Assembly (NCBI RefSeq): GCF_037969875.1
Contig: NZ_CP150218.1
Coordinates: forward strand, 7,068,001-7,132,000
Direction: 5' to 3'
Length of the DNA stretch: 64,000 nucleotides
From: Paenibacillus sp. FSL R7-0337
Lineage (GTDB): Bacteria > Bacillota > Bacilli > Paenibacillales > Paenibacillaceae
In this document: in pieces, positions 26,495 to 35,187 of the stretch
Layout of the letters: each line of letters starts with the position of its first letter
Numbering within the stretch: the first letter of the stretch is position 1
Translations under genes and position numbers: made by a program
Notes under the pieces: generated by a model
Databases searched by the model: none
What the model saw: the letters and a program-made list of their open reading frames with translations, nothing else
Told to the model about the DNA's origin: nothing

Positions 26495-28444
26495 ATGAAT
26501 ATTATGACGGTGGAACACCTCTCCAAGAGCTACGGGGAGAAAACCCTGTTCCGTGATGCCTCCTTTGGCATGGACGACAGGGATAAGATAGGCGTAATTG
26601 GCGTCAACGGCACGGGAAAATCAACCTTTCTGAAGATTATCGCCGGGCTCGATACAGCAGATGCAGGGCAGATAAGTATCGGCAATGATGTGCGGGTGCA
26701 GTTCCTGGCACAGAATCCGCCATATGAGCCTGGAAATACGGTCTTGCAGCAGGTATTTGCCGGAGAAGACCCGGAGCTTGCGACGATGCGGGAATATATG
26801 GAGGTTATGTCTCTTCTGGAGCAGAATCCGGGAGATTCAGGGCTGGAGAGCAGGCTTGTCCGGATTGGGCAGGCCATCGACGCCGCCGGCACTTGGCAGC
26901 TGGAGAGTGAGGCTAAGACGGTCCTTACGAAGCTGGGCATTACCCAATTCGATGCCCGGATGGAGAGCCTGTCCGGCGGACAGCGCAAGCGTGTCGCGCT
27001 GGCTGCGGCGCTGATTACGCCGTCGGAGCTGCTGATTCTAGATGAGCCTACCAACCATATTGACACGGATTCCGTAGCCTGGCTGGAGCAGTATCTGCAG
27101 AAGCGGCGCGGGGCGCTGCTGATGGTAACGCATGACCGTTATTTCCTGGAACGGGTAGCCAGTGTAATGCTGGAGCTGGACGGCGGGAATCTGTACCGGT
27201 ATGAAGCGAACTATTCGCGGTTCCTGGAGCTGAAGGCAGACCGTGAGGAACGGGAGGCTTCGGCCGAGCAGAAGCGCAAGAATCTGCTGCGCACCGAGCT
27301 GGCCTGGATTCGCCGCGGGGCTAAGGCCCGCTCCACGAAGCAGAAGGCGCGGATCGACCGCTTCGAGAAGCTCAAGGAGAGCACGGGAGGCGCATCGGCG
27401 TCAGCTATGGATATCTCCGTAGCCTCTACAAGACTTGGCCGCAAAATCATTGAGATTCAGGATCTCACCAAATCGCTGGACGGCCGGACCTTAATTAAGG
27501 ATCTGAATTATATTGCTGTGCCGCAGGACCGCGTGGGGATTGTCGGCAAGAACGGCAGCGGCAAGTCTACGCTGCTTAACCTGATTGCCGGTAAGCTTAC
27601 ACCAGACAGCGGCGAGGTACAGCTTGGGACGACCGTGAAGCTGGGCTATTTCACCCAGGAGCATCAGGACATGGATCTCAGCCTGCGGGCGATCGAGTAT
27701 GTGAAGGAAGAAGCCGAGATCATCAAGACCGCAGACGGTAGTGTCATCACCGCCGGGCAAATGCTAGAGCGCTTCCTGTTTCCGCCCGCGATGCAGTGGA
27801 CGCCAATCTCTAAGCTATCCGGCGGCGAGAAAAGACGGCTCTACCTGCTGCGTGTCCTTATGGGAGCCCCGAACGTGCTGCTGCTCGATGAGCCGACGAA
27901 TGATCTGGATATCGGCACACTTGCTGTGCTGGAGGATTACCTTGATGAATTCCCTGGTGTAGTCTTCACCGTATCGCATGACCGCTACTTCCTGGACCGT
28001 ACTGTGGATAAGCTGATTGCCTTTGAGGATGGGGGAATCCGCCTGCATGTCGGCGACTATAGCGAATATGAAGAGTGGCTGGCGAAGAACGTCCCTTCCG
28101 GCAGCGGGAACTCCGGCAAGGCAGAAGGCGGCTCCGGCCGCAGCGCCAGCGGGGCTGGTGCCGCTGCTGAGCAGGGCGGGAATGCACAGGCCGGGTCAGC
28201 GCCGCGCGAGAAGCTGAAATTCACCTTCAAGGAGCAGCGCGAGTACGAGGGCATCGACGAGGCCATTGAACAGGCGGAGCAGCATCTGACAGACCTCTCG
28301 GCACAGATGGAAGCGGCCTTTGCCGACTCCGGCAGACTCCAGGAGCTGGTGGAGAAGCAGCGGCAGGCCGAGGCAGAGCTGGAGCGCCTGATGGAGCGCT
28401 GGACGTATCTGAATGAATTGGCGGAGAAGATCGCGGGTAAGTAG
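26495..28444 (+). CDS. ABC-F family ATPase (Uup-like)
   Basis: 649 residues with two ATPase halves and no membrane domain. Walker A motifs GVNGTGKST and GKNGSGKST, signatures LSGGQRKR and LSGGEKRR, and Walker B LILDEPTNHID and LLLDEPTNDLD are intact. The linker between the halves holds the basic RTELAWIRRGAKARSTKQKA block of ribosome-acting ABC-F proteins. A Gly/Ser/Ala-rich spacer leads to a C-terminal coiled coil (about 580-645), the mark of Uup. It likely acts on ribosomes or branched DNA rather than in transport. Confidence 0.93.
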   Translation: MNIMTVEHLSKSYGEKTLFRDASFGMDDRDKIGVIGVNGTGKSTFLKIIAGLDTADAGQISIGNDVRVQFLAQNPPYEPGNTVLQQVFAGEDPELATMREYMEVMSLLEQNPGDSGLESRLVRIGQAIDAAGTWQLESEAKTVLTKLGITQFDARMESLSGGQRKRVALAAALITPSELLILDEPTNHIDTDSVAWLEQYLQKRRGALLMVTHDRYFLERVASVMLELDGGNLYRYEANYSRFLELKADREEREASAEQKRKNLLRTELAWIRRGAKARSTKQKARIDRFEKLKESTGGASASAMDISVASTRLGRKIIEIQDLTKSLDGRTLIKDLNYIAVPQDRVGIVGKNGSGKSTLLNLIAGKLTPDSGEVQLGTTVKLGYFTQEHQDMDLSLRAIEYVKEEAEIIKTADGSVITAGQMLERFLFPPAMQWTPISKLSGGEKRRLYLLRVLMGAPNVLLLDEPTNDLDIGTLAVLEDYLDEFPGVVFTVSHDRYFLDRTVDKLIAFEDGGIRLHVGDYSEYEEWLAKNVPSGSGNSGKAEGGSGRSASGAGAAAEQGGNAQAGSAPREKLKFTFKEQREYEGIDEAIEQAEQHLTDLSAQMEAAFADSGRLQELVEKQRQAEAELERLMERWTYLNELAEKIAGK

Positions 28445-28480
28445 GTTAGAGTAGGTAAGAGTAGGTAAGAGTAGGTAAGT
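28441..28480. repeat. Four tandem copies of a 10-base unit
   Basis: The unit GTAGGTAAGA is repeated from the stop codon of the ABC-F gene onward; the first copy reads GTAGGTTAGA and the last ends in T. It includes the word GTTAGAGTA that also appears three times near 14342. Confidence 0.9.
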
Positions 28481-28510
28481 AGTAACGCTCAGAGAGGAGC
28501 CAGTGACCCA

Positions 28511-29005
28511 ATGACTGCGACTCATTCGATAGATGCTGCCGTGCAACTCCGGTCCTCTGGCCGGGCAGAAGAAGCAAGGACCATGCTGCTAGAGCTGCTG
28601 TCAGCAGACGGGAGCAATGCCGAGCTGCATTATCAGCTGGCGTGGACGCATGATGTGCTGGGCTTGGAACGCGAGGCGGTATCCTATTACGAGCAGAGTC
28701 TTGCCCTGGGGCTTCCAGATGCGGAGCAGAAGGCAGGCGCGATGCTGGGCCTGGGCAGCACGTACCGGACGCTGGGGCAGTATACAGAGTCCCGTACGCT
28801 GCTGGAGCAGGGTGCGCTTGAATTCCCGCAGCGTGCGGAATTCAAGGCTTTTCTAGCCATGACGCTGCATAATCTCGGTGCACACACCGAAGCCATGGAA
28901 CTGCTGCTTACCCTGCTTGCGGATACATCCAATGATCCCGGTATCCAGGATTACCGCAAGGCTATTAAGTATTATGCGGACAAGCTGGAGCAGGTATGGC
29001 CTTAA
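28511..29005 (+). CDS. Tetratricopeptide-repeat protein
   Basis: 164 residues, wholly helical, with TPR-like units such as LHYQLAWTHDVLGLEREAVSYYEQSLALG and GLGSTYRTLGQYTESRTLLEQG (each given here in part). It resembles small scaffold proteins annotated as tetratricopeptide proteins in Bacillus, with no catalytic residues. The partner is unknown. GAGAGGAG precedes the ATG. Confidence 0.85.
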   Translation: MTATHSIDAAVQLRSSGRAEEARTMLLELLSADGSNAELHYQLAWTHDVLGLEREAVSYYEQSLALGLPDAEQKAGAMLGLGSTYRTLGQYTESRTLLEQGALEFPQRAEFKAFLAMTLHNLGAHTEAMELLLTLLADTSNDPGIQDYRKAIKYYADKLEQVWP

Positions 29006-29278
29006 CCGGAGAATAGGGGAAGGTGAGCCGGAGCCGGCCCAGAATGAGACGCAGAGTCAGATGGGGAAGCGGAAATCCTGCCCAAAATGCAACATCTCAA
29101 TCGTCAACAAAGCGCTAATCCGCTATTGTTGTACAAAAAGCAGCATCACCCGATTCTAGAGCGGATTAAAAGGATAATTGTTGTATTTCATGCAGGAATC
29201 CATGCTAATGTCCAAGAATTCATGCGACTGGGTTGCAATAGTTGCAACATTTCGGTCTGGTAGGACCAAATATACTCA

Positions 29279-29329
29279 ACCCAAAAGGCAGCACCAGCTA
29301 TCTAAATGAGCTGGTGCTGCCTTTTGGGT
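29279..29329. terminator. Perfect 21-bp inverted repeat, probable bidirectional terminator
   Basis: Arms 29279-29299 and 29309-29329 pair without mismatch around a 9-base loop. The arm edges are A-rich and T-rich, allowing termination in both directions between convergent genes. Confidence 0.75.
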
Positions 29330-29439
29330 ACTGTGAGTGTATATCCTAGTAGACAATCATATTAAAATAAGTGATTTCATTCCATAAATGCGGTAAGGGG
29401 TGAAGCTGCGTTCTTAGCGAAAAAACAGGGATAAGTGTA

Positions 29440-29625
29440 TTCTGTGCAACTAAAAACAGTGAAACGGGTGGACTTCCTCGTCTAATTGTAGTCTGTACAA
29501 CTAAATTTGTCCGGATTGGTGAAAATCCAGAACTAGAGGTATTTTAATTGCACCAAATACAGCTAAACAGAGATTCGGCGGCACCTCCGGCGATTTAGTT
29601 GTACAAATTACAATTTAGCCTACCT
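29440..29625. repeat. Dispersed TGTACAACTAAA-type repeats in both orientations
   Basis: CTGTGCAACTAAA (about 29441), CTGTACAACTAAA (about 29492) and the inverted TTTAGTTGTACAAATTACAA (about 29596) share one core word. Spacing is irregular, and A/T-rich flanks accompany each copy. Confidence 0.6.
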
Positions 29626-29840
29626 CTTGCACCTTAATCGGGGCGAGGTAAACCCTCAGCAAGCCATTAGTTAAAGTAATTCTCACATGTTTAAATCTGA
29701 TTAGCTACTAGTCCCCCTAGTTCTTTACGTCGCCTTGATTGAGAAAATTCGGCTGTGAAGCGAATAGGTGAGTGGCTGTCCCCGTCCAACTTTAGCGACT
29801 CACTCCAGCGGCTACTGCTGTAGAGCGTGACCTGCCATGG

Positions 29841-30644
29841 CTATTTGCCGCCTGCCACCGCAAGCATCTGTACGACCGGCCGTGAATCACCGGTCAGTAC
29901 CGCCTCGTCTGCGTTCATCTGCGATGAGCCGTCTCCGTCGAGGAAGATTCCTTCACGTCCCTCGCCCGGGACGGTCTCCTGCACGGCGGCGCGGAATTCC
30001 GCCGCCGTGCAGAGCGAATTCGTGACGAGCAGCCAGAGCTTCCCGGACTGGTCATAGACCAGCCCGGAGCGCAGGCGCCGCTCCCCCTCATAAGGCAAAT
30101 GCTCTGCGGTCGCAGCCGCCTCCCACAGCTCTTCCTGCTGCAGGTTCATGCTGATCCCGCCCTGCGCCCAGTAATTGCTGCGGTCGCTCACCGCCAGGTC
30201 ATCGCCAGAGGCGGCGACCTGTACGCTGAGGGCTCCCGCAGCACCGTCCCAGACCAGCGTTCCACGCGCATACTTCGCGTTGAACCAGCCAGAACCGTAG
30301 CTGCGGGCTTCATCGTTCACGGGCTGGTCGTTCATGATGGCGATGGACAACAGGTCATCGCCGTAAAAGAAGCCGCCATTGATCCCATAGGCGGCAATCT
30401 GACGCAGCGGTAAGCCAGCGCGCCGCAGCACCACATCCTCCGGGTTCAGCGATAGCATATGCAGTTGAACCCCGCCCGGACCTGCAGCTTCCCGATAGGT
30501 GTAGTTATGCGGAAGGCCAGAGAAGACCTCGCGCTGACTTGTACCTGTAAGCGGGAACACAGCAAAGAGGAGCGCGCTTAGCATCAGCAGCGCTCCTATA
30601 GCTAGAATCCTTAACTGCGCCGCCCTATCAGTTCGCCCCAACAT
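29841..30644 (-). CDS. Membrane-anchored phosphodiester glycosidase-family (NAGPA/DUF2233) protein
   Basis: 267 residues. One N-terminal membrane segment (about 12-32) is followed by the NAGPA domain: YGINGGFFYG, YWAQGGISMN, LLVTNSLCTAAEF and the hallmark FLDGDGSSQM. This family includes the enzyme that uncovers mannose 6-phosphate and bacterial relatives that act on cell-wall or exopolysaccharide phosphodiesters, so the active site should face outside. The start overlaps the end of the M42 gene by 17 bases, suggesting coupled translation. Confidence 0.88.
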   Translation of the reverse strand: MLGRTDRAAQLRILAIGALLMLSALLFAVFPLTGTSQREVFSGLPHNYTYREAAGPGGVQLHMLSLNPEDVVLRRAGLPLRQIAAYGINGGFFYGDDLLSIAIMNDQPVNDEARSYGSGWFNAKYARGTLVWDGAAGALSVQVAASGDDLAVSDRSNYWAQGGISMNLQQEELWEAAATAEHLPYEGERRLRSGLVYDQSGKLWLLVTNSLCTAAEFRAAVQETVPGEGREGIFLDGDGSSQMNADEAVLTGDSRPVVQMLAVAGGK

Positions 30645-31671
30645 AAGCCGCCAGCAGCTTAGCCGTATTCAGCACAGCTTGCTTGTGGGTACGTTCCATG
30701 GAGTGGGAGGCGTGTACGCCCGGTCCGATCAGTGCGGCCCGGATGTTATTTCCGCCACGCAGCGCAGCAGAGGCATCGGAGCCGTATTGCGGATAGATAT
30801 CGACCGCGAAGGGTATAGCCAGACCGTTCGCCAGCTCGATCATGCGGCTGGTCATGGCATAGTCATAAGGGCCGGAGGAGTCCTTGGCACAGATGGAGAC
30901 ATCGGTCTCCTTGCAGCTTAGGTCATCGCCCATCGCGCCCATGTCCACAGCGATCATCTCATTGATCTCACCCGGAATCCAGGCAGCACCATGACCAACC
31001 TCTTCATAGTTGGAGATGAGCAGGGACAGGTTATGAAGCGGCTTCCAGCCTTCGCGCCGGATGCTCTCCAGCAGCCCGAATAAGGCAGCTACGCTGGCTT
31101 TGTCGTCCAAATGACGGGATTTGATATATCCGCTGGGGGTAAGCACCGCCCTTGCATCGAACGAAATAAAATCACCGACCGAAATCCCCAGCTTCAGCAC
31201 ATCATCCTTGGTGGAGACCAGCTCATCAATCCGGATCTCCATGTTCTCTTCCGCACGCTTGAAATCACGGGCATCAGCATATACATGCACAGATGGATGA
31301 CTGGTCAGGATTGTACCGGTATAAGTTAAACCGCTGCGGGTATGGATGATGCAATATTCATTCTCAATGCTGTTCATACTGAATCCGCCTACAGAGGTTA
31401 AACGGAGGGTACCATTAGACTTAATGGAGCGGACCATGGCACCGAGCGTATCCACATGGGCGCTGATGCCGATCGTGCGCGAAGGATCAAGTCCGGGTAC
31501 ACTCAGCATCGCGCCGCCTTTTTCATTCCAAGTAAGCGGAATACCCAGCGCTGCCGCTTCTTCGGCCACCAGAGCCATCACCTGGGCGGTGAAGCCGCTG
31601 GGGCTTGGGGTGTCGAGCAGTTTTTTGAGCAGATTCAGGATATATTCTTCATTGGGCTGGATGTTAAGCAA
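30628..31671 (-). CDS. M42-family metallopeptidase (glutamyl/deblocking aminopeptidase type)
   Basis: 347 residues starting at TTG, with TAGGAGG upstream. Conserved M42 elements: SGFTAQV, ISAHVDTLG (zinc His/Asp), DDKASVAAL, SNYEEVGHGA (catalytic Glu pair), AVDMGAMGDD, and the C-terminal HASHSMERTH with a zinc His. It removes N-terminal residues from peptides in the cytoplasm as a large tetrahedral assembly. The shorter family name endoglucanase is historical and not meant here. Confidence 0.94.
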   Translation of the reverse strand: MLNIQPNEEYILNLLKKLLDTPSPSGFTAQVMALVAEEAAALGIPLTWNEKGGAMLSVPGLDPSRTIGISAHVDTLGAMVRSIKSNGTLRLTSVGGFSMNSIENEYCIIHTRSGLTYTGTILTSHPSVHVYADARDFKRAEENMEIRIDELVSTKDDVLKLGISVGDFISFDARAVLTPSGYIKSRHLDDKASVAALFGLLESIRREGWKPLHNLSLLISNYEEVGHGAAWIPGEINEMIAVDMGAMGDDLSCKETDVSICAKDSSGPYDYAMTSRMIELANGLAIPFAVDIYPQYGSDASAALRGGNNIRAALIGPGVHASHSMERTHKQAVLNTAKLLAAYVGAN

Positions 31672-31698
31672 GGATAGTTCCTCCTATTCGTCTATGAA

Positions 31699-32022
31699 TT
31701 ACAGCTGGGATGATCCTTCTGGAGTAAAAGGGGCACTCTCAGCAGGGATAGGCTCCATATTAATACTTCCCGCGTCACGCAGCTTAGCAAGCTCGGCATT
31801 CAGGCTCTTGATCTGCTTCTGCAGCTTATACTGGCGGAAAATCCCGTACGAACCCACCACCACACCGCCAATCAGCGCACAGCCAAGGATGACGAGAATT
31901 AGCGGGATGCTGACCACGTCAAAGCCGAAATTCACCGGAACCGTATCGACATTCATTACTGCGAATACAGCTGTTAGCAGTGCAAAAAATAAACCTAATA
32001 TAAGTGACCATTGAAATTTCAT
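31699..32022 (-). CDS. LapA-domain (DUF1049) small membrane protein
   Basis: 107 residues with two membrane segments (about 5-25 and 40-62) and a short coiled coil (LQKQIKSLNAELAKLR). VNFGFDVVSIPLILVI is the typical LapA core between the helices. In Gram-negatives LapA helps control LPS assembly; its role in Firmicutes is unknown. GAGGAGG lies before ATG. It is 27 bases upstream of the M42 gene and probably cotranscribed. Confidence 0.85.
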   Translation of the reverse strand: MKFQWSLILGLFFALLTAVFAVMNVDTVPVNFGFDVVSIPLILVILGCALIGGVVVGSYGIFRQYKLQKQIKSLNAELAKLRDAGSINMEPIPAESAPFTPEGSSQL

Positions 32023-32054
32023 ATATTTTCCTCCTCAGGATCAATGACAATACA

Positions 32055-32083
32055 AATCCCCTGCCCGCAGAGGGCAAGGGATT
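32055..32083 (-). terminator. Hairpin after oligoendopeptidase F
   Basis: AATCCC-CTGCCC (32055-32066) pairs with GGGCAAGGGATT (32072-32083). The T tail on the minus strand is weak, so it may act as an RNA 3' end rather than a full terminator. Confidence 0.45.
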
Positions 32084-32106
32084 ACTGTAATACTAAGCTT
32101 TCTGCC

Positions 32107-33897
32107 TCATTTGGTCAACTGCTCCATCTGCTCAATCACGCTCTCAAATACGCTCATGGCTTCACGGATCGGTTCAGGAGACGACATATCCACCCCGGCC
32201 TTGCTCAGAATGTTAATGGAATAATCGCTGCCGCCGCTCTTCAGGAAGCCGAGGTAACGGTCAACCGCCGGTTTGCCTTCGTCCAGGATCTGTTTGGCGA
32301 AGCTCGTCGCTGCCGAGAAGCCGGTAGCATATTTATAGACATAGAAGCTGTTATAGAAATGCGGAATCCGTGCCCACTCCATCTCAATATCCTGATCGAT
32401 CACCATATCCTTGCCGTAATACTTTACATTCAGATCGTAGTAGATGGAAGAGAGATCCTGCGGTGTGAGCGATTCGCCTTCTTCGGCGCGCTGGTGAATG
32501 ATTTTCTCAAATTCAGCGAACATCGTCTGCCGGAATACCGTCGTGCGGAACTGGTCGGCATAATAGGTAAGCAGGTACATTTTTTCCTTCGGGTCTGTGG
32601 ATTTGTTCAGCAGGTAATCCATCAGCAGCGCCTCATTGGTAGTAGAAGCAACCTCCGCCAGGAAAATAGTGTACTGCGCGTCCCGGTATTTCAGCGCCGT
32701 GTCCGAATAGTAGGAATGCAGGGCGTGACCCATCTCATGCGCCAGTGTGAACATGCTGTTCAGATTATCGTTATGGTTCAGCAGCACGAAAGGATGGGTG
32801 CCGTAAGCCCCCCAGCTGTATGCGCCGGAGCGTTTGTTCTCGTTCTCGTAGACATCGATCCAGCCTTTGTCATAGCCTTCCTGCAGAACACTCAGGTAGT
32901 CCTCGCCAAGCGGCTTCAGGCCTTCCTTGGTAATCTTCTTAGCCTCGTCAAAAGTAATATCCAGCTTATATTCGTCCACGAGCGGAGCGAACAAGTCATA
33001 CATATGTAGCTCATCTACCCCGAGCAGCTTCTGGCGCAGCTTCATATAACGGTGCATCAGCGGCAGACTCTCGTGAATCGTATCGATCAGATTCGTGTAG
33101 ACTTCCTTCGGAATATTGTCGCCGTAGAGCGACATCTCCAGCACGGAAGGGTATTTGCGCGCACGGGAGTAAAAGACATTCTTATTCACATTTGCGCTCA
33201 GCGTGGCGGCAATAGTGTTCTTTTGCTTGCCGTAAGTTTCATAGACCGCTTTGAATGCGTTTTTGCGTACCTCACGGTCTGGGCTTTCGAGAAATTGAAT
33301 ATAGCTTCCGTGGGTTAGCTCGACTTCCTTGCCTTCTTCGTTCTTAACCTTCGGGAACTTCAGATCCGCATTATTCAGCATGCTGAATACAGTTTGCGGG
33401 GCTTGGGCGATCGTGCTAACCTGAGCCAGCAGGGCTTCTTCCGCTTTGGACAGGACATGGGCCTTCTCGCGCTTCATTTCAGTCAAGGTGAAGGTGTAGT
33501 CGGAGAGCGAAGGGTCGGCGATGAACTGGTTCAGCGTCGCGTCAGGCAGGGCCAGAATCTCAGGTGTGACAAAAGAAAGAGCTTCACCCGCTTCAACGCC
33601 AAGCTTCTTGGCCTTAGAGGAGAGAGCCTGGTACTTCGGAGCTGCTGTATCCTCATCCTGGCGCATATGTGCATAGACATAGAGGCGTTCAGTCAGCAAG
33701 GACAGCTTATCGTCCAGCTCGAAGCATTTCTTCAAGGCATCGGGAGAATCCAGCTTCCCTTGGAAGGCGGCAGCGCTTGTGATCAGTGCCTTCACTTCCT
33801 TATATTCGGCATCCCATTGCTCCTCTGAAGCAAACATATCTTCAAGCTTCCAGCGGTTCTCGGCGGGCACTTCACTTCTCTTAGGTAATTGTTCCAT
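32107..33897 (-). CDS. pepF: Oligoendopeptidase F (M3B)
   Basis: 596 residues from ATG 33897, which has GAGGAGGA five to six bases upstream and gives the usual PepF N terminus (PAENRWKLEDMFAS). The zinc site is HEMGH within LAHEMGHALHSYYSD, and the substrate-binding C-terminal GSDYSINIL motif is intact. It cleaves short peptides in the cytoplasm. A second in-frame ATG at 34023 also has a perfect AGGAGG and would add 42 residues resembling a signal peptide, so a secreted isoform is possible. Confidence 0.93.
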   Translation of the reverse strand: MEQLPKRSEVPAENRWKLEDMFASEEQWDAEYKEVKALITSAAAFQGKLDSPDALKKCFELDDKLSLLTERLYVYAHMRQDEDTAAPKYQALSSKAKKLGVEAGEALSFVTPEILALPDATLNQFIADPSLSDYTFTLTEMKREKAHVLSKAEEALLAQVSTIAQAPQTVFSMLNNADLKFPKVKNEEGKEVELTHGSYIQFLESPDREVRKNAFKAVYETYGKQKNTIAATLSANVNKNVFYSRARKYPSVLEMSLYGDNIPKEVYTNLIDTIHESLPLMHRYMKLRQKLLGVDELHMYDLFAPLVDEYKLDITFDEAKKITKEGLKPLGEDYLSVLQEGYDKGWIDVYENENKRSGAYSWGAYGTHPFVLLNHNDNLNSMFTLAHEMGHALHSYYSDTALKYRDAQYTIFLAEVASTTNEALLMDYLLNKSTDPKEKMYLLTYYADQFRTTVFRQTMFAEFEKIIHQRAEEGESLTPQDLSSIYYDLNVKYYGKDMVIDQDIEMEWARIPHFYNSFYVYKYATGFSAATSFAKQILDEGKPAVDRYLGFLKSGGSDYSINILSKAGVDMSSPEPIREAMSVFESVIEQMEQLTK

Positions 33898-34106
33898 AGA
33901 AATCCTCCTCGGTAGTTGGGATGCGGCTGGGCTGCTCTCCGCCTGCGGGAGCGCTGACGACAGATTTCCTTGCAGCAGGCTGAGCGCAAGCAGGAGCGGG
34001 AGTGATTTGGCGGTAACGGACATGACGGCAGCCTCCTGATTCTCAAAGTCTGCTTAGTATGCCCTGCCAATTCATGTTTATTAAATAAGTGTGCTTACAG
34101 ATGAAG

Positions 34107-34277
34107 TTATCTGAGCAGGCTATAAATAATGAAGACAAAAGCCAGCGCAATCATAATGACTGCGGTCAATGCCATCCCGCGCTTCATGCGCGGGGGCATT
34201 TTGTCCTTGCTCATAATCAGTACAGCACCCAGACACAGGACGACAATGACATAAGTGACAAGACTCTCATTATTCAT
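34107..34277 (-). CDS. Small two-helix membrane protein, unknown
   Basis: 56 residues: MNNESLVTYVIVVLCLGAVL begins the first hydrophobic helix, a basic middle (MPPRMKRG) follows, then a second hydrophobic helix (ALTAVIMIALAFVFIIYSLL). AGGTG lies about 9 bases upstream. It follows the 77-residue gene by 6 bases, so the two are probably one transcript. The positive middle would face the cytoplasm, placing both ends outside. No family was recognised. Confidence 0.65.
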   Translation of the reverse strand: MNNESLVTYVIVVLCLGAVLIMSKDKMPPRMKRGMALTAVIMIALAFVFIIYSLLR

Positions 34278-34283
34278 GCCGGA

Positions 34284-34517
34284 CTACACCTGTTTGAAGG
34301 CTGCGATGATATTCTTGTACTCTTCTTCATTATCCTTGTAAGACTCTTTGTTGAAGCGGTTGTTCACCCACTGCATCATAGCCGGACGGCTCATGAAGGT
34401 ATGTGTTTCTTCCCCCCATTGGTCGGAGATTTCACGAAGGATAATATAACGTCCCTGAACCTCCACCGTCATCATGTTCCACTTGTCTGTTTTGTATATT
34501 TCATGTTTTTTGATCAT
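34284..34517 (-). CDS. Small acidic hypothetical protein
   Basis: 77 residues from ATG 34517, about 8 bases after AGGGTGG; earlier starts at 34523 and 34556 are possible but less well spaced. The sequence has a beta-rich first half (MTVEVQGRYIILREISDQWG) and a helical, charged end. It looks like a small soluble protein; no family was recognised. It is transcribed divergently from the cold-shock gene and ahead of the 56-residue membrane protein. Confidence 0.65.
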   Translation of the reverse strand: MIKKHEIYKTDKWNMMTVEVQGRYIILREISDQWGEETHTFMSRPAMMQWVNNRFNKESYKDNEEEYKNIIAAFKQV

Positions 34518-34615
34518 TATCATTACCACCCTGGCGATTTTTGGCTTTTGGGTCAATGATAACGCACCGAAGAAGGGAAAAGCAAATTAAATCATGAAAT
34601 CAGGGAAAAGATGGA

Positions 34616-34644
34616 TTGCTTTACAAGTATAGAAAGAGTATAAT
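34616..34644 (+). promoter_or_regulatory. Promoter of the cold-shock gene
   Basis: TTGCTT (34616-34621), exact 17-base spacer, TATAAT (34639-34644). The transcript should begin near 34651. Confidence 0.8.
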
Positions 34645-34653
34645 GTAAGCATA

Positions 34654-34667
34654 CGCCATATATGGCG
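34654..34667 (+). promoter_or_regulatory. Perfect palindrome in the cold-shock leader
   Basis: CGCCATATATGGCG lies at the very 5' end of the predicted mRNA, followed by TTTTT and the ribosome site. It could fold as a 5-bp stem with a TATA loop. Confidence 0.5.
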
Positions 34668-34689
34668 GTATTTTTAGGAGGTTGTTCAT

Positions 34690-34887
34690 TTGAAAGGTAC
34701 AGTAAAATGGTTTAACGCAGAAAAAGGTTATGGTTTCCTTCAAGTTGAAGGCGGCGAAGATGTATTCGTTCATTTCTCATCGATTCAAGGCGACGGATTC
34801 AAGACTTTGGATGAAGGCCAAGCGGTAGAATTCGATGTTACTGACGGTAACCGTGGCCCACAGGCAGCGAACGTAGTTAAATTATAA
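34690..34887 (+). CDS. Cold-shock protein (CspA/CspB family)
   Basis: 65 residues from TTG 34690, with TAGGAGG about 7 bases upstream. Both RNA-binding motifs are present: KGYGFLQV (RNP1-like) and VFVHFSSI (RNP2). Single OB-fold chaperone that binds single-stranded RNA and DNA. Length matches Bacillus CspB (67). It has a strong promoter, a short structured leader and its own terminator, so it is monocistronic. Confidence 0.97.
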   Translation: MKGTVKWFNAEKGYGFLQVEGGEDVFVHFSSIQGDGFKTLDEGQAVEFDVTDGNRGPQAANVVKL

Positions 34888-35187
34888 AATACGGCCAAGA
34901 CAGAGCTTCTGTCAGCCGCAATATATATATTTGATCTAGCACGCACTGGCATGAGTAATATCAGGCAGCTTGAGCAGCACAGTTCCTTCGGGGCTGTGTT
35001 TTTTTAGTTTAGAAAATTATAGTTTCCTGCTACTGAGGTGTGTGTAAATTGGCTGGTACAGCGGCACACGGCCCGAATGTATGTCAAAAACAGCATACAT
35101 TGTGTTCGTGTGAAGGTAATCTTGTTCATCCGATCCGTTAGGGTGATTTTGTTCTTTTTTTAGAACCCTCCCCCCGCCCATAATCAC
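34888..35187. other. Gene-free stretch after the cold-shock gene
   Basis: It contains the csp terminator and a perfect 8-bp hairpin (35076-35083 with 35094-35101, AATGTATG/CATACATT). Nothing else recognisable is present. Confidence 0.6.
34978..35005 (+). terminator. Terminator of the cold-shock gene
   Basis: CACAGTTCC-TTCG-GGGCTGTG forms a stem capped by TTCG, followed by seven T residues. Confidence 0.85.

Larger units (their letters stand above)
29006..29840. other. Gene-free stretch rich in dispersed short repeats
   Basis: No gene is supported between two convergent genes. It holds a GAAATCCTG...AAAATGCAACAT block (29072-29098) shared with 14642-14668, further TTGTTGTA/TTGCAACA words to 29250, a perfect 21-bp hairpin (29279-29329), and a second family built on TGT(A/G)CAACTAAA words (about 29440-29625). 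Confidence 0.7.
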
